This document shows, one piece after another, positions 1 through 7,269 of a stretch of DNA of 50,616 nt. A program made the position numbers and the translations under genes. Position 1 is the first letter of the stretch. Every line of letters starts with the position of its first letter. The notes beneath the pieces are model-generated. The model searched no databases, was not told the DNA's origin, and was given only the letters and a program-made list of their open reading frames with translations. The DNA comes from Archaeoglobaceae archaeon (lineage in GTDB: Archaea; Halobacteriota; Archaeoglobi; Archaeoglobales; Archaeoglobaceae), in NCBI GenBank assembly GCA_025059545.1, contig JANXDJ010000005.1, forward strand, positions 1 through 50,616, written 5' to 3'.

Positions 1-984
1 TCCAAAAAAGTCATCTGGCCATTTGAAGCCTATAAGAGTTCTTATAAGCTCTGAGTCTTCTCCACGTCGCATTTTCTCTCTTTCTTCCTTAAGTGTTTTG
101 AGAGCCCTTTCAACTTCAGCACCAAAGAGAGATTTTAGATAGTCTATTGGGATCCTTTCCTCGTTTGTAAGCCTTCCATCCTTGTCAAACTTTGGAGATG
201 AAAGAGGTGGGATGTAGTAGACGTTTGGCTCCGTGTTGAACTCTGGATGCAATGGTAAAGCGACTTTCCACTTTTTAACGAGTTTATAGACTGAGGAGTT
301 CTTGTCTTCGAGAAAGCCAAAGTGAACCGCTCTTGCTGGGCAGGCTCTTGCACAGGCTGGAGCTACTCCTTTTTCGAGTCTTGGGAAGCAAGCGATGCAT
401 TTCTGCACGATATTTAGCTTTTTATTGTAGTTTGGTATCTTGTAAGGGCATGCAGATATGCATTTCTTACAACCATTGCATTTCTCTTCATCTATCAACA
501 CAACTCCATTTTCTGTCTTTTTTATTGCTCCAATATCGCACGCTGCAAGACATGCAGGCTTTGAACAATTATTGCAGAATTTTGGAAGATAAAAATGCCA
601 GCTATTCGGCCAATCTCCCCCTCCAACGTCTTCTTCCCAGTTGAATGTCCACTTGGGCTTCTTCTTCAATACAACAGGTTTTCCATCTATTAGCTCAACA
701 TTTAATTCTCCATTGACTTTCCAATCATATTCAACCCAATCGTGCAGTTCTCCATCGCTCGGTATTTTTCCAAATACCAAGTTTCCCTTAGAATCAAAAC
801 CACCTCCCATCTTCTCCCATCCCTTGGGATACCCTAAACCGGGCATAGTTAAAACAACGCACCAGAATTGTTCTTTTTCATCAGCAGATTCGCTTAGCCA
901 AAGAGTCCAGCAGTTTTCTACGCACGTAGGACAACCATTGCACTTGTTCAAGTCAAAAACCCACGCAATCTGAGACAAAGACAC
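1..984 (-). CDS. Molybdopterin oxidoreductase Fe-S beta subunit, NarH/EbdB/DdhB type (C-terminus off window)
   Basis: This is an electron-transfer subunit of a complex iron-sulfur molybdoenzyme. 328 codons are visible and the frame is still open at base 1. Four cysteine groups are present: CNGCPTCVENC near residue 14; CNNCSKPACLAAC; CNGCKKCISAC; and CIAC followed 10-11 residues later by CARAC. Spacing, the PYK after cluster III and the FPRLEKG stretch in cluster IV match type II beta subunits (nitrate reductase, ethylbenzene dehydrogenase, dimethylsulfide dehydrogenase) better than DmsB. All 16 cysteines are present, including the place where NarH has a Trp. The start is GTG 984 or, better spaced from AGGTGG, TTG 978. 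No catalytic alpha-subunit gene lies upstream, so the gene appears to begin its own transcript. Which substrate it serves cannot be told here. Confidence 0.85.
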   Translation of the reverse strand, partial: MSLSQIAWVFDLNKCNGCPTCVENCWTLWLSESADEKEQFWCVVLTMPGLGYPKGWEKMGGGFDSKGNLVFGKIPSDGELHDWVEYDWKVNGELNVELIDGKPVVLKKKPKWTFNWEEDVGGGDWPNSWHFYLPKFCNNCSKPACLAACDIGAIKKTENGVVLIDEEKCNGCKKCISACPYKIPNYNKKLNIVQKCIACFPRLEKGVAPACARACPARAVHFGFLEDKNSSVYKLVKKWKVALPLHPEFNTEPNVYYIPPLSSPKFDKDGRLTNEERIPIDYLKSLFGAEVERALKTLKEEREKMRRGEDSELIRTLIGFKWPDDFFG

Positions 985-1127
985 CACCTAAAATCAAAAC
1001 TAATTTATAGTATTTTAAATTTATCGTGATTATTGAAGACTAATACACAAAGATCAGCAACAATGAGCTTAAATAATCAAAATGTGCTATTTCTTAAAAT
1101 TACAAAAAGGAAAATTAAGTCGACTTT

Positions 1128-1685
1128 TCATTTTATGATGATCTCAAAACCATGGGGAAATACGGAATAATCGACAAATACATCGAAGTGTCTCTCCAGA
1201 GAGATCTTAATAACTTCGCACAAAAGAGTGTTAAAATCTTTTTTCATCCTTGAGGAGACGATCACATGAATCTCTTTTCCAAATTTCTGAACATCTACGG
1301 ATAAAGCAACGTTCATAGCGGGTAAAATTACTTTCATAAATTTCACAACTTCATCGATCGATATTTTGTCTATGGATCTCTTGAAATACCATTCCAAAAG
1401 TATCCTCAACTCATTCTCCTCGATTATCTTCTTCAGATTTCCAGATGCGCCAGCATCTACGGTTTCATAACTGAGAAGAATCATCCCAATCTCTCTAACC
1501 ATTCTTAAAATTAGAAAATCCCTTTCAGATGGTTCTTGACCGATATTCTCTATGAAAGAGTCGTAAGTTCTTATAGCGTTCTCGATCACTCTGTTCAAAC
1601 TCTCGTATTTCGGAAGGTATTTTTGGATAATTTTTTCGTATATATCCTTATCGATCGTGGTTTGAATTCTGACTTTTTTTGACAT
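1128..1685 (-). CDS. Ribbon-helix-helix-type putative transcriptional regulator
   Basis: A 185-residue protein. Residues 1-45 (MSKKVRIQTTIDKDIYEKI, then a helix containing SLNRVIENAI) have the strand-helix-helix pattern of ribbon-helix-helix DNA-binding domains. The rest is a helical and mixed domain I do not recognise, probably for dimerisation or ligand sensing. The start is supported by AAGGTGTT about 6 nt upstream and an A-box TTTATAAT near 1720-1730. It is divergent from the FmdE-like gene at 1795, with about 110 bp between them, so it may regulate that gene and/or the oxidoreductase subunit downstream at 984. The DNA-binding fold is moderately sure; the target is inferred from position only. 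Confidence 0.65.
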   Translation of the reverse strand: MSKKVRIQTTIDKDIYEKIIQKYLPKYESLNRVIENAIRTYDSFIENIGQEPSERDFLILRMVREIGMILLSYETVDAGASGNLKKIIEENELRILLEWYFKRSIDKISIDEVVKFMKVILPAMNVALSVDVQKFGKEIHVIVSSRMKKDFNTLLCEVIKISLERHFDVFVDYSVFPHGFEIIIK

Positions 1686-1794
1686 TATTATAACACCTTA
1701 AGCTTCTAACACTACTCTCATTATAAAGCTTGCGGATTCCAAATAATTATAGCCTTTTAGTAAAATTTTTAAACGTGTAAATAATTTTGGGGGC

Positions 1795-2370
1795 ATGGAC
1801 TCGGAGACAATTGAATTTGCTATAAAATTGCACAGCCATCTTAGCCCAGGACTTGCTCTCGGAATTAGAATGGCAGAAATAGCTTATAAGAATTTAGGAA
1901 TAAAGATAAGAGGTAAAGGACTTGTAAGCATTGCTGAGACTTCTTTATGCGTTCCAGATGCTTTGCAAGTGGTGGTTGGAACAACTATTGGGAACAGAAA
2001 TTTGATCTTAAAGGACTACGGTAAGCTTGCACTTTCAATAGTGAGATTAGACTCTATGGAGGGCTACAGAGTTAGCTTGAAGAAGGATGCAGTAAATAAA
2101 TCAGAATTGATGAGAAAATTCCTTTTAAGAGAGGGCAAACTCGACAAAGATGCCGAAAATAAACTTGCAATGGAATTTCTATCTCTTGAAGAGCATTTCT
2201 TTGACGTGAGAAAAATAAAATTACTAATAAGTGTTGAAAAGAGAAAAGAGGGTATTGCTGAATGCGAAAAATGTGGAGAACTTCAGCCAATTAGTTATAC
2301 TGTAGAAAAGGGTGGAAAAAGGATTTGTATTGCTTGCAATGGAGATCGATATTTTGATGAAATAAAGTGA
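1795..2370 (+). CDS. FmdE-like protein with C-terminal zinc-finger pair
   Basis: 191 residues of the FmdE (formylmethanofuran dehydrogenase subunit E-like) family. The N-terminal domain carries HSHLSPG (H13, H15, P18) and CVPDALQVVVGTTIGN (C52). The C-terminus has a zinc-binding CEKC...CIAC. In the usual family pattern the first motif is HxHxCP and the second contains GCT; here both of those cysteines are replaced (S17 and T63), so metal binding at that site may be altered. The ATG at 1795 is probably leaderless: an A-box ATTTTTAAAC lies about 26 nt upstream. Many FmdE-like proteins outside formylmethanofuran dehydrogenase operons are linked to molybdenum enzymes, and the neighbours here (MoeA and a Mo-enzyme beta subunit) agree with that. 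The precise role is unknown. Confidence 0.75.
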   Translation: MDSETIEFAIKLHSHLSPGLALGIRMAEIAYKNLGIKIRGKGLVSIAETSLCVPDALQVVVGTTIGNRNLILKDYGKLALSIVRLDSMEGYRVSLKKDAVNKSELMRKFLLREGKLDKDAENKLAMEFLSLEEHFFDVRKIKLLISVEKRKEGIAECEKCGELQPISYTVEKGGKRICIACNGDRYFDEIK

Positions 2371-2403
2371 TTTTAAAAATTTTTATACCCAAAAGAAATT
2401 AAA

Positions 2404-3591
2404 TCAATCGTAAAGGTTTACTTCGACTTCTTCTCCTTCCATAAGATCTCTTTCCGCAATAACAAAACCATCCGATAACGTGCTTCTCGGCATAGAAGCT
2501 ATTATACTCGGTTCATAACCTTCCGAAAAGGTAGTTGACAAAATATAACCTTTGTAGCTAACAGGAACCGCAAATCCATCTTCAAGCTTTACAAATAAAA
2601 AGTAGCTGAAACCGTCAGAGGGAATTCTAACGGTAGAAGCCAATTTAGCCTTAACCTTTGGATACGGTTTCTCTCCTATGAAGAAGATTCTAATGGAAAG
2701 CAACGCTATAAAAGCTCCAGCGGGTTTTCCCGGTAATGCAAAAACGGGCTTATCATTCACAATTGCTACTGTCAGAGGCTTTCCGGGTCTCTGCTTTACT
2801 TGATTAATTAAAATATCTCCAATTTCACCTAAAACTTGTATAACATAGTCCTTCTTTCCTAAGCTTATCCCTCCGCTCGTCATAACCACATCAAAGTTCT
2901 CAGTTCCATACTCTATCATCCGCTCTACTTCTTCCTTATTATCTCCGACAACTCCAAGAAATTCTACTTCACAACCCCATTTCTTTAGAAATGCCGAGAT
3001 CATAGCGGAATTGGAATCCGGGATAATTCCTTTTTTTATTTCATCTCCATTAGAAAATATTCCCACTCTTAACTTCTTGTAAACCTTAATTTTTTCATAA
3101 CCCAAACTTGATATGACTGCAATCTCCTGTGGATTCAATTTTGTTCCCTTTTTTAGAATCAATTCCCCCTTCTTAGCCTCGCTACCTGCTCTTAGAACAT
3201 ACTTTCCTCTCTCAACTTCCTCTTCAATTTCAATTTTACCATCCTTTATCTTTGCTATCTCCACTTTAACAACTGTATCTGCATTTTTAGGTATTTTTGA
3301 GCCAGTAGATACGTAAAAACACTCATCTTCAGCTATTTCGTAATCTTCCATATCCCCAGAGTAGATCTCTCCAACGATTCGATATTCTCTTCTTCCAAAT
3401 TTGACAGCAAAACCATCCATAGTTGCCATATCATAAGCAGGAACGTCCTTTTTTGCTATTATATCTTCAGCAAGTTCTCTACAAACCGCATCTCTTACAG
3501 AGACTTCTTCTGTTTCTCTTTTAAAATAATAATTGCTCCTTAGCTCTTTCATTATCTTCCATGTATCATCAATCGTTACCAATTTTTTCAT
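2404..3591 (-). CDS. moeA: Molybdopterin molybdenumtransferase MoeA
   Basis: A 395-residue MoeA-family protein, which inserts molybdate (or tungstate) into adenylylated molybdopterin in the last step of cofactor synthesis. Visible family marks are the DGFAV segment near residue 60, STGSKIPKNADTVVKVE, SNGDEI, TSGGISLGKKDYV and LPGKPAGAF, followed by the C-terminal domain IV. The length is normal. The frame is open upstream to 3663, but ATG 3591 is preferred: an A-box TTTAAAAAT is about 26 nt upstream, as for a leaderless message, and the extra N-terminal residues match nothing. It is convergent with the FmdE-like gene (33 bp apart). Together with the oxidoreductase subunit at the left edge it points to local molybdenum or tungsten enzyme metabolism. 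Confidence 0.93.
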   Translation of the reverse strand: MKKLVTIDDTWKIMKELRSNYYFKRETEEVSVRDAVCRELAEDIIAKKDVPAYDMATMDGFAVKFGRREYRIVGEIYSGDMEDYEIAEDECFYVSTGSKIPKNADTVVKVEIAKIKDGKIEIEEEVERGKYVLRAGSEAKKGELILKKGTKLNPQEIAVISSLGYEKIKVYKKLRVGIFSNGDEIKKGIIPDSNSAMISAFLKKWGCEVEFLGVVGDNKEEVERMIEYGTENFDVVMTSGGISLGKKDYVIQVLGEIGDILINQVKQRPGKPLTVAIVNDKPVFALPGKPAGAFIALLSIRIFFIGEKPYPKVKAKLASTVRIPSDGFSYFLFVKLEDGFAVPVSYKGYILSTTFSEGYEPSIIASMPRSTLSDGFVIAERDLMEGEEVEVNLYD

Positions 3592-3696
3592 ACTAAATAA
3601 TTTTCGAATGTTATTTTTAAATGTTGCCCTTAAATGAGTTATATCATAATCCTCCGTTCGCATTTATGATTATAGAATACCACATATTAGCAAAAT

Positions 3697-3705
3697 CTTT
3701 ATAAC
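3697..3705 (+). promoter_or_regulatory. A-box promoter of the SCP2/acyl-CoA dehydrogenase operon
   Basis: CTTTATAAC is a good archaeal A-box. Transcription would begin near 3725, which puts the in-frame ATG at 3714 outside the message and supports ATG 3756, which has a strong GGAGGTGG Shine-Dalgarno. Confidence 0.55.
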
Positions 3706-3755
3706 TGAAAAACATGAGAGACCTCTTAATCTGTAATATACGTGGAGGTGGTAAA

Positions 3756-4370
3756 ATGGCAGTTGTTTTTCCATCGAAAGAGTGGATGGACGAACTTTTG
3801 AAAAAAATCAACAGCGATGAAACCTACAAGAAGGTTGCGGCAAACTGGGAGGGGGACTTTCTCTGCAAAATTTTGCTTGATAATGAAGCTTTGAAGGACT
3901 TTCAGAATCCAGAAAAGCTTGCGGGATTTATTTCAATGATGGCTATGATACCAAAGGATAAGCTGATGAATTTCAAGGGTAGAGCAGAAGAGAAGCTTCT
4001 CAATAAATTGGGAGTAACACTTGATCCTAAACTTGACTTTGCAAAGCTCAACGCAAATGAGCTCGCTAAAAAGATTGCAAACATAAAGCTTGAAGAGGTG
4101 CAGGGAGCGGCAAGTTATGTCTGGATGGACTTCTGGCATGGTCAACTCAGGAACTTGGAAGTCGTTACTCCCGGAGAGAAGGAAAATGCTCGATTTAAAC
4201 TAACTGGTCCATACTCTGTTTTCAAGCAGATGGTTGGAGGAAAGGCGGATCCAATAACACTGATAGTTGGTGGAAAGATAAAGCTACAAGGCGATATGGG
4301 TTACATGATGCGTAATATGGCTTCAGTAAAGAGGTTTACAGAATTGATGGCATCAGTTCCCATAAAATAA
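3756..4370 (+). CDS. SCP2 sterol-binding-domain protein, first gene of lipid operon
   Basis: 204 residues from ATG 3756, which follows GGAGGTGG by 4 nt. The C-terminal half (GPYSVFKQMVGGKADPITLIVGGKIKLQGD, shown here as GPYSVFKQM and GGKIKLQGD) resembles SCP2 domains, which bind fatty acyl-CoAs, sterols or other hydrophobic ligands. The N-terminal half (FPSKEWMDELLKKINSDETY) is typical of stand-alone archaeal and bacterial SCP2-like proteins. There is no signal peptide or membrane segment, so it is cytoplasmic. It sits 15 bp before an acyl-CoA dehydrogenase gene, so a role in presenting or holding a lipid substrate for that enzyme is a reasonable inference. A smaller SCP2 protein is encoded at 21467. 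Confidence 0.8.
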   Translation: MAVVFPSKEWMDELLKKINSDETYKKVAANWEGDFLCKILLDNEALKDFQNPEKLAGFISMMAMIPKDKLMNFKGRAEEKLLNKLGVTLDPKLDFAKLNANELAKKIANIKLEEVQGAASYVWMDFWHGQLRNLEVVTPGEKENARFKLTGPYSVFKQMVGGKADPITLIVGGKIKLQGDMGYMMRNMASVKRFTELMASVPIK

Positions 4371-4385
4371 TTTTTTGGTGATTTA

Positions 4386-5681
4386 ATGAATTTCTTAGAC
4401 TTAGAAGAGCTCACTGAAGAGGAGAAATTAATCAGAAGTGAGGTGCACAGATTTGCAGAGGAAGTAATAAGACCTGCTTCGATTGAATTAGACAGAATGC
4501 CCGCTGAAGAGAGAATAAAACCCGGCTCACCATTCTTCAAGGTAATGAAACAGATGAAGAAACTCGGATACCACAAGATCATGATCCCACCAGAGAAGGG
4601 TGGCATTGCCATGACTCCACTTCAGCGATCCATAATTTTTGAAGAACTTGCTTGGGGTAGTCTTGGCTTTGCCACTGCACTTGGAGTGGACATGATCCCC
4701 TTTACTTCAGCAGCATTATTTGGAAGTGAACAGGCTTACCACGATCTCGTCGTTCCATGGCTTGAAAAAGAAGATTGGCATGGATGCTGGGGGGTAACAG
4801 AACCAGAACATGGAAGTGACTACCTAATAATGCTAAGAGAAGAAAAAGAATCAGTGGAGAGAATGGGTAAAGGTAACGTTGTAGCTGAAAAAGACTGTGA
4901 TGAATGGGTGATCTCTGGGCAGAAATCTGCTTGGGTTTCCTCTGCACCTGTAGCAACCCATTGCGGACTCCATGTGCAGGTTAAGGGAGAAAAAACTTTG
5001 GCAAATGGTCTTTTCTGCATTGTTCCCTTAAACCAAAAAGGAGTTAGAAAGGGGAAACCAGCAGAAATGCTTGGAATGCGTGATGATCCACAGGGAGAAT
5101 TGTTCTTCGACTGCGTTAGGATCCCCGAGCACTATGTCATAGTAGCACCAAGCTTTTTCTATGGTGTTTTCTGCGATCAACTTCTCTGTTTAACAAGCTG
5201 TGGAATGGGCGCTTTTTCTGTAGGACTTGCAAGAGCAGCATTTGAAGAAGCTTTAAAGTATGCAAGACAGAGAATTCAAGGAGGGGTGCCACTTGTAAAG
5301 CACAAGAACATCAAACTCAAACTCTATGAAATGTTTGAAAAAGTTGAAACCGCAAGAGTCTACGTTAGAAAAGCAACTGAGTATACTCACAGAAGAATTC
5401 TCGAACTTGGAACCAATGACGCTTCTCCGAGACATGCACGAATGGCACAGATCTATGCCAAAAAGATAGCCTTTGAAGTTGCAAACGATGCTCTGCAGAT
5501 CTTTGGTGCTTACGGACTTAGCAAAGAGTTCATTATAGAGAAGTTCTTTAGAGATGCGCGAGCTTTGCAGATCGAAGATGGCACAGTCGAGGTTCTCAGC
5601 CTTGAAGCAAGCGAAGACTTAATAGATAACTACGAAAAGGACTACTATGATGTTTGCCATATAAATAGGTTTTATTGTTGA
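4386..5681 (+). CDS. Acyl-CoA dehydrogenase
   Basis: A 431-residue flavoprotein of the acyl-CoA dehydrogenase family, which oxidises acyl-CoA to the 2,3-enoyl-CoA and passes electrons to ETF. Family features in order are the N-terminal helical domain, CWGVTEPEHGSD (FAD and substrate region), WVISGQKSAWVSSAP, the C-terminal helical domain with FGAYGLSKEF, and the end motif QIEDGTVEV. At the position of the catalytic Glu in MCAD-type enzymes (the E of YEGT) this protein has Asp, approximately residue 398. That is unusual and may point to an alicyclic or other non-standard acyl-CoA. The start has GGTGAT 5 nt upstream. It is the second gene of the 3756-8339 operon. Substrate unknown. Confidence 0.9.
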   Translation: MNFLDLEELTEEEKLIRSEVHRFAEEVIRPASIELDRMPAEERIKPGSPFFKVMKQMKKLGYHKIMIPPEKGGIAMTPLQRSIIFEELAWGSLGFATALGVDMIPFTSAALFGSEQAYHDLVVPWLEKEDWHGCWGVTEPEHGSDYLIMLREEKESVERMGKGNVVAEKDCDEWVISGQKSAWVSSAPVATHCGLHVQVKGEKTLANGLFCIVPLNQKGVRKGKPAEMLGMRDDPQGELFFDCVRIPEHYVIVAPSFFYGVFCDQLLCLTSCGMGAFSVGLARAAFEEALKYARQRIQGGVPLVKHKNIKLKLYEMFEKVETARVYVRKATEYTHRRILELGTNDASPRHARMAQIYAKKIAFEVANDALQIFGAYGLSKEFIIEKFFRDARALQIEDGTVEVLSLEASEDLIDNYEKDYYDVCHINRFYC

Positions 5682-5712
5682 TTATGTTCTTATAATTAAA
5701 GGAGGTGATAGT

Positions 5713-6450
5713 ATGATTAAGGGAATACCACTCGATGCCCCCTTATATGAAATCGATGAGGAAAGGGGGATTGAATATAGAAATTGTAAGGCGGTTACCG
5801 CGCTCTTTACTCTTAAAAACGATCTCGGCGATCTAATTCCTGAAGGCTTGAAATCGATGGGAAATGGTGGGGTATGGATTTCCCACTATAGCTTCAGCAC
5901 TGTCGGGATCTACAATGAATACATTAGCGTTGTGCAGGTTGAGGACGAGGTAGGAGATCGAGGTTACTATATTCCCTATATCTACGTAACGAACGACTCC
6001 GCATTAGCTGCTGGAAGAGAAGTTGCTGGAGCGCCGAAGAAGTTGGCAAAGATTGAGCTAACGCAAGAGCTCGATCTCGTTCAAGGCATTCTTGAGAGAC
6101 CTACTGGAAAAAGACTTGTGACAGTTACGATGAAGCCAAACGTAAGGGCAAAGGAACTGATTGATTACATTCTGCCAAAGCCGACATATCTATACTCAAT
6201 CAGACATCTCCCACCTCTCAAAGGGAAAGGTGGAGCGACGCAGTTGATAAAATGGTATGCGGACATCGACTTCCATGTGGATCCTGCGGGCGAGAAGGTT
6301 ATTTTCATGGGTCCAGTGAGCATAACATACGATTCTCCTTCTGTCATAGATCCCGTGCATAAGCTTGAAATCGGAACTGTGATTTCCGCAATATACTTCG
6401 AGTTCGACATGAAACTCGGCTTTGTGGACATCTTAAGAGAACTTAGGTGA
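5713..6450 (+). CDS. Acetoacetate decarboxylase-family protein, copy 1
   Basis: 245 residues with the acetoacetate decarboxylase fold signature. YYIPYIYVTNDSAL is followed by GREVAGAPKKLA, in which K109-K110 match the Schiff-base lysine and its neighbour in true decarboxylases. The catalytic lysine is therefore kept. Family members cleave beta-keto acids (acetoacetate to acetone and CO2), but others in the superfamily act as aldolase-dehydratases, so the reaction cannot be fixed. A strong AAAGGAGGTGATAGT ribosome-binding site precedes ATG 5713. The gene lies 31 bp after the acyl-CoA dehydrogenase and 6 bp before a paralogue, so it belongs to a lipid or keto-acid degradation operon. Confidence 0.85.
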   Translation: MIKGIPLDAPLYEIDEERGIEYRNCKAVTALFTLKNDLGDLIPEGLKSMGNGGVWISHYSFSTVGIYNEYISVVQVEDEVGDRGYYIPYIYVTNDSALAAGREVAGAPKKLAKIELTQELDLVQGILERPTGKRLVTVTMKPNVRAKELIDYILPKPTYLYSIRHLPPLKGKGGATQLIKWYADIDFHVDPAGEKVIFMGPVSITYDSPSVIDPVHKLEIGTVISAIYFEFDMKLGFVDILRELR

Positions 6451-6456
6451 ACAAAA

Positions 6457-7269
6457 ATGCTAAAAGGGGGTAGAGAGGGACTATCGATACCTTTGGACGC
6501 TGGTTTATACGGCGCATCGATGCAAACTCTGGCAAAAGATGTAGTTACAGAGTATATAAATTGCGAGGCTTTAATGGCTTTCTTCACAACGAGCGAAGAA
6601 GTCGATGCTCTGCTTCCAGAAGGACTTAACCTTTACAGCAATCCACCAAACGCTGGAGTTTTCATCACAAACTACCCTTATTCCACGCTCGGTCCATACT
6701 ATGAGATGTTCTCGCTCATCCAAGTAGACTTCAACGGCTCCTTGGGTTACTACATACCCTACATATACGTAACAAACGATTCGGCACTTACAGCAGGCAG
6801 AGAAGTTGTAGGAGCGCCGAAAAAGCTGGCTAACATTGGAATAATGAAAGAGAACGACATAGTTCTCGGCTATCTTGAGAGACCAAAGGGTAAAAGGATT
6901 CTGAGCATGACAGTGAAACCGGAGCAGAGAGTGTCAGATGAATTTCTCGATTCTTTGATGCCAAGAAGGCTTGAACTCTACTCCCTTCGTGTCCTTCCAC
7001 CCATAGAAGGCGGAGATGGAGTTGCACAGCTCGTTAGATGGATCTCTTTCATGGACATACATACCGATCCAGAGGAAAAGGTAACCTTTGACAACGTAAA
7101 GCTCGGAAGAAAAAGGATCTGGGGCGGAAATGCGATGATTACTTATGACTCACCATCCATTTCAGATCCTGTGCACAAGATAGCGGTTAAAGAGATTCTT
7201 TTAGGTGCTTACTTACATTTTGACATGGCTTTAAAGCCTGATAAGGTGGTGAAAGAGTGGAAATTGTAG
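6457..7269 (+). CDS. Acetoacetate decarboxylase-family protein, copy 2
   Basis: 270 residues, clearly a paralogue of the preceding gene. They share YYIPYIYVTNDSAL, then GREVVGAPKKLA with K122-K123 retained, the LERPKGKRILSMTVKP strand region and YDSPSISDPVHKI near the C-terminus. It has an N-terminal extension of about 12 residues and an insert near residue 205 relative to copy 1. The two may form a hetero-oligomer or act on different keto acids. The 3' end overlaps the 3-hydroxyacyl-CoA dehydrogenase start by 13 nt, which indicates translational coupling. Confidence 0.85.
   Translation: MLKGGREGLSIPLDAGLYGASMQTLAKDVVTEYINCEALMAFFTTSEEVDALLPEGLNLYSNPPNAGVFITNYPYSTLGPYYEMFSLIQVDFNGSLGYYIPYIYVTNDSALTAGREVVGAPKKLANIGIMKENDIVLGYLERPKGKRILSMTVKPEQRVSDEFLDSLMPRRLELYSLRVLPPIEGGDGVAQLVRWISFMDIHTDPEEKVTFDNVKLGRKRIWGGNAMITYDSPSISDPVHKIAVKEILLGAYLHFDMALKPDKVVKEWKL

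Noticed and set aside
333..973. Plus-strand open frames near the left edge
   Set aside because: They lie opposite the Fe-S beta subunit, which has four intact cluster motifs; the plus frames show no family likeness.
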